Below, in pieces: positions 43,501 through 54,151 of a stretch of DNA of 64,000 nt; positions within the stretch are counted from its first letter, which is position 1; each line of letters starts with the position of its first letter. Position numbers and translations under genes: made by a program. The DNA lies in contig JAHREC010000013.1 of the NCBI GenBank assembly GCA_020081605.1, positions 5,208,001 to 5,272,000 on the forward strand. Reading direction: 5' to 3'. The DNA comes from Albifimbria verrucaria (Eukaryota > Ascomycota > Sordariomycetes > Hypocreales > Stachybotryaceae). The notes below the pieces were generated by a model. That model did not search any database. It was not told the origin of the DNA and worked only from the letters and a program-made list of their open reading frames with translations.

Positions 43501-46496
43501 GACAGAATAATTACAGAGTTACAATAGGATGACTCCCAAGTCAACAGTACCATACCTACGAGAGCACAATGGTCTCGGTAGAAGAACTGTACTGGATGCT
43601 GTTTACATAATTCGTCCTTGGTCTAGAAAGACTTTGGACGAATGACTTACTATGAATGTGCGATCCAATCCCCATGTACCTCACGAGTCAAGTTGAAAAA
43701 TGGGCCTTTCGTTGATGCCATCAGAGCTGCACCGTGGCATCGCATGGTCGGTACCGAAGGGTATGTATTTTGAGAGTGATCTTCTGAAACTGGAATGCTC
43801 GCAAGGTGTTGCTCTGGAGTTTGTTGACTACCACCAGCCATGTCTTGTAGGAATGTCTAGCATCTTACCCTTGGTCAAAAGCCGGGGTATATGGTGATGG
43901 CCATGGGTCCGGAGGATTTCGATGCCAAGCTCATTTAATGTTAAACCAGGATAAGAAATGATTTGGTTTTCCGTGCTTGTTTCTAGAAGGCTTGAGATGA
44001 GGCCGAAGCTTGACACCTGCCTTTCTTTGATGCTATGTAAATGAGATGGAAGCTCGCACGGGCGGTGGTCGACGCCATGGCTCTACTCCTTGACCAGCAC
44101 AATCGAGGTGGTACTCTACAGTGGCAGCAATGCTGGTTCAACTGTTCAACTAACAGGCCTTATGCGCAGGCGTGCTCCGTCGCTAGACTCTCCGAGAGGG
44201 ACCGGCGCCGTTGACTCGGTAGAGCCAAAATGGCGTACAGCCCATCGGTCAAAGAAGCCAAGGCTGGGCCGTTTCTGGGCTGGCTGGGATGTGGATATGG
44301 ACGCGTCAACTCGACGAAAACATGCTCGGCCAATGGCGAGGTTACGAGGACAACAAGAGGTTGGCCAAGCTTTTGATCCCCGCTAGAGAGAGGGTATCGA
44401 GCCCCACTGAGAAAAGCAGAGATGGATCCAATGCTCACCCTGTGGCGGCGGGAGTAATTTCGCTTGTTGTTTCACCAGGCTCAGAATAGGACTAGTGGTG
44501 ATGGGTAAACGTGGTCGTTCTCCATCCCATGGTGTCCAGAAGAGCCGGGAGGTCGGGACCACCCACACATGGTGGAAGAGGGCGGGTCTGGAGGCTTTGC
44601 AACGTGGAAGTCCTGGCCAAAGGCTCTGGTCATGGTGTGGCTATTCATAGAGAAGGTAGCGATCTGAGGGAGATGAGCCAAGGGGCTCTTCTTAGGGGCT
44701 GTGTAGTATTGGCTGTAGACTTTAATGGATGAGACAGATTTATTGTCAGATGTTCGATATCTGGGAAGAGATGGAACGAGTCGACCCAATATTCGTTTTT
44801 AGAGGTCTCGAAGTGACGGAGCTGTATTGTGAGTAGGGTGGCAATCTATTGTGGAGTTGTCCCATTCTTGAGGCCCTCGAATCGAGCGCTTACACGTTGG
44901 AATGCTGGACCATGCAAGTGACACAAGGTCCGGTTCGTATCCGGTGAGGTGAGAAAAACAAGGCAATCGCATAATGCTGCCGACAGCGGTCGCGAACGAC
45001 ATCCGCGGTGCCCGCTGATCATCCACATCCATGAAGACTATTGAATGGGAGCCGGTGGGTGGGACCTGGTGAGCGAGTTGAGGCACGGGCGGGCGGAGGA
45101 GGCCCAGGCCAGGTGCACACAGTACGAGGTACTTGATGGCTCCAATTCACACACGCAACCGGTGAAACAATCGAGACAATAGAACATATTCACACGTGAG
45201 ACAACAGCTGCGGTCGGAGGTGGTGACGCAAAGAATGGACGGCAACGGCCGGACAATGGACAGGACAGGTGACACAATGGCGACGGATTCATGCAGCGTA
45301 CGCAGGTGAGAGTCAGGATGAGGTCAGGCGAAGAGAGAGAATAGAATCCGTACCTGCAGCGGGAAGGACTTGGACCCCAGAGCGAAATCATCGTTTCAGT
45401 CTGTTTGGATGATGGATGGTGGCATTGGGCTCGGATTGGATGACAGGAGAGGGTTGTTTTCTTTGTCAGATTTTTTTCGCCTGGCCTGTGCCTTTTGCTC
45501 TCGCTGTGCATTTTCCCTGCATCCGGTGAATTGGCGCTCGGGATGGGTGGATGGGTGGATTTGCTGGCCAATGGTGGCTGCAGAGCCCCTGAGCTTAGCT
45601 TCCGTGCCCCTGGCGGAAGCTGCTGCTAGCCTGAATGGCGCACCAAAGATGCCGCTACGCCCGATGTCCAGCGGTGCCTGGCGATGCGACCCACCATCTG
45701 GCGCTACCACGAACCCTGGCGTGGGTCTGACTGAGAGTCCAGCATGGGGGCCCCTCCTTCTGGGGCCAGGTTGCAAAGGCCAGGTCTTGGTCCCAGTTCG
45801 AGAAGGAGAAGGACGAGAAGGAATTGCCTCGATTTGCCTGATCCTAGGGCACGCTAGGAGAGAAAATGCAGAGGGAACTAAAAAACCTCCTGCTGGGGAG
45901 GGGAGAGGAAGCGATCGGTGCCAGGGCCAGGGCCAATATACGCAGGTGCAGGTGCAGGTACAGGTACGGGACGGGTACCTCGCGCCTGCGGATGACCGGA
46001 CCCGGGCGCTACCTCACCGTGCCACCTGTTTCGCACCTGCTGGTCATGTCGTTCTGGCTGTTTGCGTGCACTGATGCCCAGGTACTACGTGGTAGGTGGT
46101 GCCCTGTGCTCCCAAGTTTCCGTTGACAGCTCCAGTCCGCCTAGCCTGATCGACTGACTGACTGACCAACCCACCTTCTCCCTCCCCTTCATATACCATT
46201 GTTTCGCTCCCTTCCATTCTTCTCCCCTTCTTTTCTCTTTAACCAACATCACCAACGTCTTTCCTTTCCTTTGCCGGCCTTTTTCGGCTCTTCACATTCC
46301 TTCTCCAAGCGTCTTTGAAAGACTGCATCATACGCTCCCTTCGGCCGTGCCGACCACCAGCTTTGAAATTCAACTCAATTTCACCACCACGCACCTTACA
46401 ACGCAGCACTTGAAGCGCCGCAACAATCGTCACCTTCTTTCCACTTGACTTGATTTGATTTCGGAAACGAGCCTCACGTCAGCATCAAACATCATC
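40525..46496. other. Six-kilobase gene desert between divergent Zn2Cys6 and GH128 genes
   Basis: No open frame resembles a protein family, and frames are short and overlapping. The stretch includes a run of 23 A (42558-42580), an A-rich patch at about 42800-42860, a TACCT/AGGTA-rich stretch at 45930-45985 and C/T-rich DNA just before the GH128 start. It presumably contains both promoters. Confidence 0.5.
42558..42580. repeat. Poly(A) tract of 23 bases
   Basis: An uninterrupted run of 23 A follows GGAACC. I see no coding or retroelement sequence upstream and no clear target-site duplication. It may be slippage or an old retroposed tail. Confidence 0.9.
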
Positions 46497-47722
46497 ATGC
46501 ATTCCAAGATCGTTGCCATCGCCGCTGTTGCGGCTCTCGCCGAACAGGCCAGCGCCTACAACCACAACCGCCACTCTCACAACGTCGCCAAGCGTGCCCT
46601 CGAGACCGTCTACGAAACCGTTTGGGAGACCGTCTATGTCACCGAGGGCCAGGAGGCTGTCCCTACCGAGCCTGCTGTCGACCCTGTCCTCCCCATCGTC
46701 ACCTCCACCTCGGTCATCGTTGTCCCTACCTCTCAGGCCCCTCCTCCTCCTCCTAGCGAGGCTCCTCCCCCACCTCCTCCCGCTCCCACCACCACCCTGC
46801 TCACCTCCATTGCTCCCAAGCCCACCGACTCGGCTCCCATCGAGAACCCCGTCGAGGGTGACCCTCAGCCGGAGCCTCAGCCGGAGCCTCAACCCGAGCC
46901 TCAACCCGAACCCCAGCCGGAGCCCCAGCCAGAGCCTCAGCCGGAGCCTCAGCCTGAACCCCAGCCTGAACCTCAACCCGAGCCCCAACCCGAGCCCCAG
47001 CCAGCTCCTTCCAACGGCGTGCCCACCAAGCGTGGTATGGCCTACAACAGCGCCGCTCTCGCCAACAACTTCCACTCTTCTTGCAAGTCTTGCAGCTGGG
47101 CCTACAACTGGGGTTCCAGCGCCCTGATCTGGACTCCAGCGTCAGCTACGTCCCCATGCTCTGGGGTGAGAAGGCTCTCGGCCACTGGCACCAGGACGCC
47201 GAGGCTGCCCTCTCCGGTGGCGCCAAGGCTCTTCTCAGCTTCAACGAGCCTGACCACGCTGACCAGGCCAACATGTCTCCCGCTCAGGCCGCTGCCATGC
47301 ACAAGGAGCACATGGACAAGTACTCTGGCCGTGCTCTCATCGGTTCCCCTGCTGTCACCAACGGCGGCGGCGATATGGGTGTTACCTGGCTCAAGAACTT
47401 CTTCTCTGCCTGCGATGCCCAGGGTGGCTGCGCTGTTGACTTCTGTGCTGTTCACTGGTACTCTGAGGCTCAGTATGCTGACACCCTGCTCACCCACCTC
47501 GAGGCTGCCCACGAGGCTTGCGGTGGCCGCCCCATCTGGCTGACCGAGTTCGCTCCTCTGGGCGACGACAACCAGAAGGCTGAGTTCATGAACAACATGA
47601 TCCCCAAGCTTGACGCCCTCGACTACCTCCACGCCTACTCCTACTTCTGGGTCGACACCACCAGCCTGATGACCTCTGAGTCCTCGCTCAGCTCGTTCGG
47701 TTCGATCTACGCCTCCATCTAA
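46497..47722 (+). CDS. Secreted GH128 beta-1,3-glucanase (Asl1-like) with long Pro-Glu linker
   Basis: Cell-wall glucan hydrolase of about 408 residues. Order: signal peptide ([20 protein letters not shown]), a KR site at residues 31-32, Pro-rich disorder ([16 protein letters not shown]), a tandem PEPQ linker (46863-47003), then the GH128 domain from [15 protein letters not shown]. The likely acid/base is Glu in [10 protein letters not shown] and the nucleophile is Glu in [11 protein letters not shown]; a conserved VHWYS strand lies between them. The frame slips at the C3 run 47122-47124 (one C missing). Fungal relatives (Asl1) are wall-associated and are expressed during wall remodelling; that role is inferred here. 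A pyrimidine-rich leader precedes the start. Confidence 0.92.
46863..47003 (+). repeat. In-frame 12-base repeat encoding PEPQ units
   Basis: About eleven head-to-tail 12-base units encode Pro-Glu-Pro-Gln. Codon variants differ between units (CCG/CCC/CCA, GAG/GAA), so the array has aged since it expanded. It forms the linker of the GH128 enzyme. Confidence 0.95.
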
Positions 47723-49149
47723 GCTGGGAGTATTGTTGTGTTTTTGCGTCGTTATTTACACTTGCTTGCTATGGAATTTTACCTCCCAAACATGATATCA
47801 AAATGGGGGTTTTAGGGTCAGGTTATTTAGAGGAAAAGGCGTGCTTTACATTTCGCTGTACATAGTTTGCAGAGCTCCCATTTGGATCCGACATTCCTGG
47901 ATCAAGGGAACTTAGCTTGCTTAGCTTGAAAATGGTTTATCCATGCACCTCGTTCTCTTCCAGCTATATCTTGTGAGAACGTGGCAAGCTCAACTATATA
48001 CCATGCCTTCAAATATGACGAGTTTCATGAATCTGATATTGCCTGTCAATTGTGTATGCTATGTGAAGTTTGCCGTGCGACGTGCATCTTGAAGTTCTCC
48101 ACAGCGCGCCATAGGACGTTGGATTGGACCGCGCGGGTACATCCGCCGCCCTGTTTCATCCGATCGAGTTTAAATCTGGGCCACTTTGGCTTGAACGCCA
48201 CTATATCTATTACTTTGACACGAGTTTAATCCAAGAACTCTCTTAATTCCAGACACCGGGTCCTATGTGGAGTTGTTTATGCGGGAAGTGATCAATCAAT
48301 ATCAACGGCATTGGTAAAAATGCACCTATATTCCTTCTTCTGTGAAGCATCACCATTGTTAAGAAGGCAACACTACCATTCAACTGGAGGGACTGAAACA
48401 GGGCTTGTGAAATTGTCTGACAAGCCTTGCGTACGTGAGTATGATGAGCATATGACGAGATGTTTGTGGATGTTGAATATTTTTCTCATCCTTAATGAGT
48501 CTACTGTAGAGAAGATCTCACATTTCTATATGTACAACCTGGTCGTTGATGAGCATGCAATGACGTTTCTGATGCTATATACTGAAGGCTCAATGACAGC
48601 CTTGCGGATGGAAGTAGATGCAAGTCAAACTAACGATGACGATTGTATCTTCAGAGTTACACAGGCACCTTTTCACTTTTCTTCTCAAGTAACTCGGACG
48701 TTCCGGCGCTGACTATACGATGATGAAGATGATTCACATTCAGCTAAGCTGCAAATACAGTAGCAGTAGCCTTCGCTCGTGGGCACATATAGATCCGCCA
48801 GACAAACCAGCCCAGAGCCTGTGATCCCCTTTGATACCCAGCCGCTCCCTCGTCCACCCAGAATCCCATTTCAACAACCCAGAGTGGGTGTTCAAGTAAT
48901 TTGAGGTATCCATGCCAAATACGCCGTGCAATGCTGCCCATAAAACATTCCAAAAAGAAGAAACCCACGAACCATATCCGTACCTGACGCCAAATTCTTG
49001 TTCAATCTCCTGATTCACAAGTCTTACACTGTAGCCTGCCGCGTTCCTCTACATGCAATTTGCACCATGTGCCCTATCGTCATATTCTGAACATTGTGCG
49101 CTCATGGGCGGTTTAAACGAGTGCCTCGACGAGGCTCAAGCTTCAAGCT
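47723..49149. other. Intergenic, AT-rich, with one unsupported frame
   Basis: The AT-rich middle holds a 133-codon frame at 48311-48712 (+) with no recognisable domain; I do not call it a gene. The rest looks like flanking DNA of GH128 and the RING gene. Confidence 0.5.
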
Positions 49150-50749
49150 CTAGCCCTCGTTACGTTGTGGCGATTGTGCCCTTGTGCGAATCCGGAATTT
49201 CTCCTTGAGCTTCTCCGTAAAGCCGGTAGCTTGGCGTCGCTCGTCCAGATCTCCCTCTGTCGGAGGGTGTTGGCGTCTTTCCGCAACTATCTGCCGCAAT
49301 GTCTCCATCTGCTCTTCTCTCGTGGCTTGGCGCAAACGGTTGAGGTCGAAAATGCGGGACAAACGGTTTCGTTGGGGAGCTGATGCCCCTTCTCCGTCAT
49401 CATCTTCGGCATCCCATGCCAATGGTGGTGGAAGGGTTGACCCGTCTTCTGCTGTGGAAACCCTGTTGGAGTGTCCTTTTGAAGATCGAATCGACTAAGC
49501 CAATGTCAGCAAGAACAAAACCCATGATATGAAGAAATATCTTACCAAAGGGGCAGGTCCCCGATACGTTAATGAGCCAGGGATCAATGCAGTTTGGGTG
49601 GAACTGATGACTACAGGGAAGAACTCTAACGTCTTCACCAACCTTGAAATCTTCAGTGCAAATGGTGCATCCTAAATGAGCCCCATCGGGATTTTCAACC
49701 TGATCGGGAACACTGGAGCTTCTTGGTGTAGCGGCCGCGTGGCCGGCAACTGCTGCGCCACCAGACATTTCCTTGCTTGCGTTCGAGTTACTTCGGTGGG
49801 GTCCAACATCTTGACCATCCGTTGTACCCGTCTCCAGTTCCAGCTCTGGATCCGGCTTTGTAGGCTGCTGGTTGTTGAATTTGACGATAGGGATGGTGTC
49901 GAGCACAGCACGAGCGATACCCTTTGCTCGACTTTGTCGTGGTCGGCCCCAGCCGCACCACGAGGACCGTACCTCTCCGGATACCGATGTGCGCGCACGG
50001 CACCCGTAGCAATGATGATGACAAAGAGCAACGTAACCAAGCCGGTGATGGTGTATAGGATACTCATGGCGACAGACGATTTGTTGGGGCCGTGGTGTGA
50101 TGAGCCAGTGTCCGAGCTCGTATTGTTGCCGACAATGGTAGCCTTAACCGTGCCAGTGGTTCCGTTTAGATAGGTGAGCACTTGCTGAGACTCGGCCGTG
50201 TCTACCATGGAGAGGATGGTGGTGTAATCCATTGGGCCGGTTTGAGTGAGTGCGCACCAATTATTGCTGGTAGAGTAGAAGATGATGGCTTTCGGCTTCA
50301 CCCTCATCAGGTCGTTTAGCATTTTGTCGGGTTGGATGAACGAGTCGTCGTCGGGAGCATCGCAAGATAAGTAGGCGATGTCGTCCGGCTTGTTTATGCT
50401 GTTATAATTCGACTGTGTAGCGATCCGAAGATCGCCGTTGATCTGGACAATCTTGAAGGTGACTTATTAGTACGTTATCTCATAGCAGGAGCGGGATAAA
50501 CACATACCTCGTGGGCAGGGTTCGACATGTTGGCTCCCAGATTCTCGGTCAGGGGCACGACGGTATACTGCTGGGAAGCCATTCCCCTGCCACCGAGAGG
50601 TTGAGCTGCATGGCATCGTCGGCAGCCCAGGACGGAAGCTCGTCCTGGGGCGTCACGTAGGCGACATCGTCGGCGACGACGGCTGCGGCAGCGCAGACCA
50701 GTGCCACCAACCAAGGGCTTGTTCTGCGAAGGGCGGTTCGAGTGGACAT
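49150..50749 (-). CDS. PA-TM-RING-type E3 ubiquitin ligase
   Basis: About 498 residues. Order: signal peptide (MSTRTALRRTSPWLVALVCA), a lumenal protease-associated-like region (IVQINGDLRI, KMLNDLMRVKPKAIIFYSTS), a membrane helix (SILYTITGLVTLLFVIIIA), a cytosolic linker, then a RING-H2 finger (CTICTEDFKVGEDVRVLPCS, HQFHPNCIDPWL, CPLCRFDL; C3H2C3 ligands all present) and a charged tail. The layout equals RNF13/Godzilla-type proteins of endosome or vacuole membranes. Exons 50508-50749, 49546-50451, 49150-49494. One base is missing at each of four runs: C4 50584-50587, C4 49947-49950, G4 49550-49553 and T4 49477-49480 (plus strand). Correcting the third is needed to complete the last RING Cys pair. 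Confidence 0.88.
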
Positions 50750-53220
50750 GGCATAGGACGCCGTTCCGGTTCGGATTCCGGCGATCGAGGTGTCCTCGCG
50801 ACACCTGCAGGTTGGCACCGAGCAAAAATGCCCGAGGGAGCGGGGAGACGGCCAGCTGAACGCGACGGGGACGGCAGCGCGGGTGTTTCGTGGAGGGCTC
50901 TTAAGTACTGGCGACGGGCATATCTGGAGGCGGGTAGAATTCTCCCATCTCAAGCCCAGAAGAAGGGTTGCGCACGGCGAAAGTCTGGGGATCAACCATG
51001 AAAGGACTGGTGATGTGAGGAGGGCGGAGGAACAAGCAGATCAAAGTGGACCTTCAATCGGAAATAACCTGGGTGATCAGCGGGCGACGGATGGGCTGGC
51101 AGGTTCGTCGAGGCAATGTACCTGCCCGGCGACCTCACGGCTACGAAATACTTAAACAGCCGACGGGTACGGGTCAACGCTACCTGTAGCCACGCGCTGA
51201 GCCAACCATCACGACGCTAACTCTGGGTACCAAGACACTAAAACCAGCATCATGCACACCAAGTACAGGCGCTTTAGGCGTCTTGGCTGCTGCTCCCAAT
51301 TGATTTCGTCTTACTCACTACAAGTCCCTCATCAAGTTGGCCCAAGCCCGTGCTTGCCTGGAGTCGTCACCGTCATGCATTCTGCTCCATCCGGGGACCC
51401 ATGGATATATCTTGAACTCGTCTCCAGCCAGGCGAAACCCGCGAAGCGGTCCCGAAGCAAAGGCTCCTCTACGTAGGCGGACATCAGCCGAGGCGGACGC
51501 GTCGCACAGGCGTCGTGTTCCATCGTATCAGGCATAAACCAGAGGCCTCACAGGTCTAGACAATGGCTACTGGTCTGGGCATTCTCTCGGCGCTGTGCCT
51601 CCATCCAATCGCCGCCGGCCTACAAATGCCCAGCCTGGCGGGGTGGTTGAGATGCCCAGCCTTGGGCATAACGCAAAGGTTCCGCTGGTCATTCGTCGCG
51701 GCATTCAATGCTCGTTATGCGCAAGTGCTTAGGCGGAGAGTTCGGCATGCAAATACCCTGCATTGATGCCTCCAAGTGACGCCGTTTGGAGCACGATTGC
51801 CATATCGAGGGCTTGGTGTGGCCGGTCCAAACGCACACATGCTTTCTCGCCTACAGCTCGCGAGCAGATGGCCCTGAACCCTCTGGTTCCCGGAGATGCT
51901 ATTCTTCTTTATCAAGGCCCAGGTCCTGGAGAGCCCCCAACCCTGATAGGAACGGCATATGCTCCGTGGATGTCTTACGTACGCTAAACCGGCCCCAAAG
52001 ATGCCGAAACCAGCCAAGGATAAGGATCGTGGGGTTTCACCAAACCCCACCACTGCCCATCTCCAGCTGCTTCAGATGCTCGACAATGCACAGACCGACC
52101 CTGCCTGGCTTGACGTCAGAAGCCGGAAAAGACGCTTAAACAAAACATGGTGATTACTGGCGGATTGGGCCTCGAATCGGACTTGGATCGAAGGGGGCGG
52201 GGGTAAGGGAAATGCATCTTGCCTCCGCCTTTGATGCGATTCATTTTGCCAAGGCCCGAAGCTCTGGGCAACAGACGGTAAGTTGCATTCTATCATCATG
52301 GTGGCGGCTGTGAAGGAAATTTTCTCGAGCATCGGATCTGTCTGGCTCACCGCCAAACCGCGATTCGGTCTCGAGCGCCCAGTCTTGGGCAATAATTTAC
52401 AGTTGAATTTTCGTGTCGCCCTGAGGGCAAAAAGTGAGGCGGTGAGTGAGCGCTTCGAGGCTTCGTGCTTGTCCATACATAGCACCCTGGACCTTGTATA
52501 TGCAGAAAACAACCCTTTTTCTGCTGGCGAGGCTTGACCTCTGACGTGAAGATTGCTTCGATGTTTGATTGTACTTGGACCCATCGCGCCAACTCATTGA
52601 CAACGTCAAGGTTGTGAGAAACGCCATAATGTAACCTCGAGTTCCTGCAATTGGAAGCTGCGTTTATGCCTTGTAACCTCGGACAGTAACTGTCTTTGCT
52701 GCGAGAATTAGCAGCATACACCACCCATCACACCGCTGGAACGCTGGCCGCCTTTTGTCGACCGTTGCCGGGGTTCCAAGCTCAGCTATACCGTTCAGAA
52801 TAGACACAAGCTCGGGCTGTGACGCACCGAATGCTCGTTCTGCGCCCTTATAGTTGCTTGGTTATTATGCTCGTGACACAATTCATAGGCTCGCAACTCT
52901 TTCCCAGGATTTCGGCATCCTGGTCACTTATAACAATGTCTTTATCAAAACTCATATTCTCGAGACCATCATGACGCAAGCTAGTCTAAGGTCTTAGTTC
53001 TGCAACCGCAGTTCCTCGCGTCGCGGCATCTAATGCAGACGCGGTGTACTGTATGATTAGAAGGGAGGGGCGTATGTTTCCGACACGTCACAATCTATCC
53101 GCCCTAGCCCTTGTGCCTGATGCTGCCGCCCGCCGTGGCAGTGCGGATGGCTATCGGCTTGCGGAAACGAACAAGTCGGTCTGGAGACTCTGGTGCTCAC
53201 CCTGAGGCAGTGACCCGGAC
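50750..53220. other. Gene-free region upstream of the RING gene
   Basis: 2.5 kb in which I recognise no gene. Frames are short, and many overlap on both strands. It holds the RING promoter and the 3' flank of TBCB. Confidence 0.5.
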
Positions 53221-54151
53221 CTAGATTTCCTCCATGTCCTCGAGATCGTCCAGAACGGGATAGTCCCCAACCTCTACCCGTTCAGGTCGGACAAAGACGC
53301 CGTGCTTCATCTCCGAAGGTTTACCCCAGTACCGCACACCCGCAATGCTGCCGTCATTCTTTCCGACCGGCTCGTCGAGCTGGATCCCTACCCAAGGCCC
53401 AACACCGCCGGGGATTTCCTTGACGTCTCCTACGTACATGACAACGCCCCGACGTGTGTCTTCGCCACCGACGCGGCATCGCTTGCCTGTCTCAATGCCA
53501 CGTTGTCGGATCTCCTCCTCCAGGGCGGAAATCTTGGCTTGTTCGTGGCTGGGTGCATTCGGGTCGAAACGACCAAGTTTTTGCGTCTTCTTCCATGCTA
53601 AGACCGAGTCGGTCTTCTTCTCGTACTCATCCTCCGGCATCACATACTTCTCTACACCGGATGTGTCTGCAAAATTAGGACGAGCACCCGGGGCGGGTGT
53701 CCACAACCTGTCACAGTGGCAGAAATTGGTCAGCCTTGTATTATGACTCGAATGATTGTGTATGGGAAGAGATTTTTGCTGCCCAAGCCTAGCCTGTTTC
53801 TATCTCAAGGCTATTGAATAACCTGAAGGTTCCTAGAATCTTGAGGCTTGTAGTCCAGGCTTTCACAACGTAGACAGTGTATTTGGTGATATCAAACTGG
53901 GGAAAAGGGGCTCACATGAAGTTCGGCATATGGTGTTAAAGGGAAATTTGACAGCTGAGTGTTGTCTTCATCCGCAGCCTCAATAGCAATATCTCCAGAG
54001 CCAGGCACTCTTAGACTGAGCCTTTGAGAGGATGGGGAATACCGGTGATAGGCTCCAGTTTGGTCCTAAGCTGGCTGATGGACCATGATGGTGTGATGCG
54101 CCTTTCGGAGGCCGCATTCTCCGAGACGATGTTGAGAGGAACGTCGGCCAT
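53221..54151 (-). CDS. ALF1: Tubulin-folding cofactor B (Alf1/TBCB)
   Basis: Captures alpha-tubulin after release from the chaperonin; about 241 residues. It has an N-terminal ubiquitin-like domain from MADVPLNIVSENAASERRIT, a middle segment (NFADTSGVEKYVMPEDEYE) and a C-terminal CAP-Gly domain (VGDVKEIPGGVGPWVGIQLD, GKNDGSIAGVRYW, KHGVFVRPERVEVGDYP), ending in DLEDMEEI, the EEI-type tail of TBCB proteins. Exons 53916-54151 and 53221-53707, joined at ELH/VVDTRP in phase across a 208-base intron. One base is missing at the G4 run 54034-54037 and apparently two at 53690-53693 (plus strand). The CAP-Gly GKNDG motif is intact. Confidence 0.9.

Noticed and set aside
45370..46074. 234-codon frame before the GH128 gene
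   Set aside because: Repetitive composition (GQGQ and VQVQV runs from the CAGGTA tract) and overlap with other frames; more likely promoter DNA.
46485..47075. 196-codon frame antisense to the GH128 linker
   Set aside because: Shadow of the PEPQ repeat, giving only Arg/Leu/Gly repeats.
48311..48712. 133-codon frame in AT-rich intergenic DNA
   Set aside because: No motif, no promoter or splice context and no family resemblance; may be a chance frame.
94..54151. Reading the broken conserved genes as pseudogenes
   Set aside because: They include single-copy essential genes, sequence between breaks is fully conserved, and breaks fall mainly in short C/G runs, which points to sequencing error.
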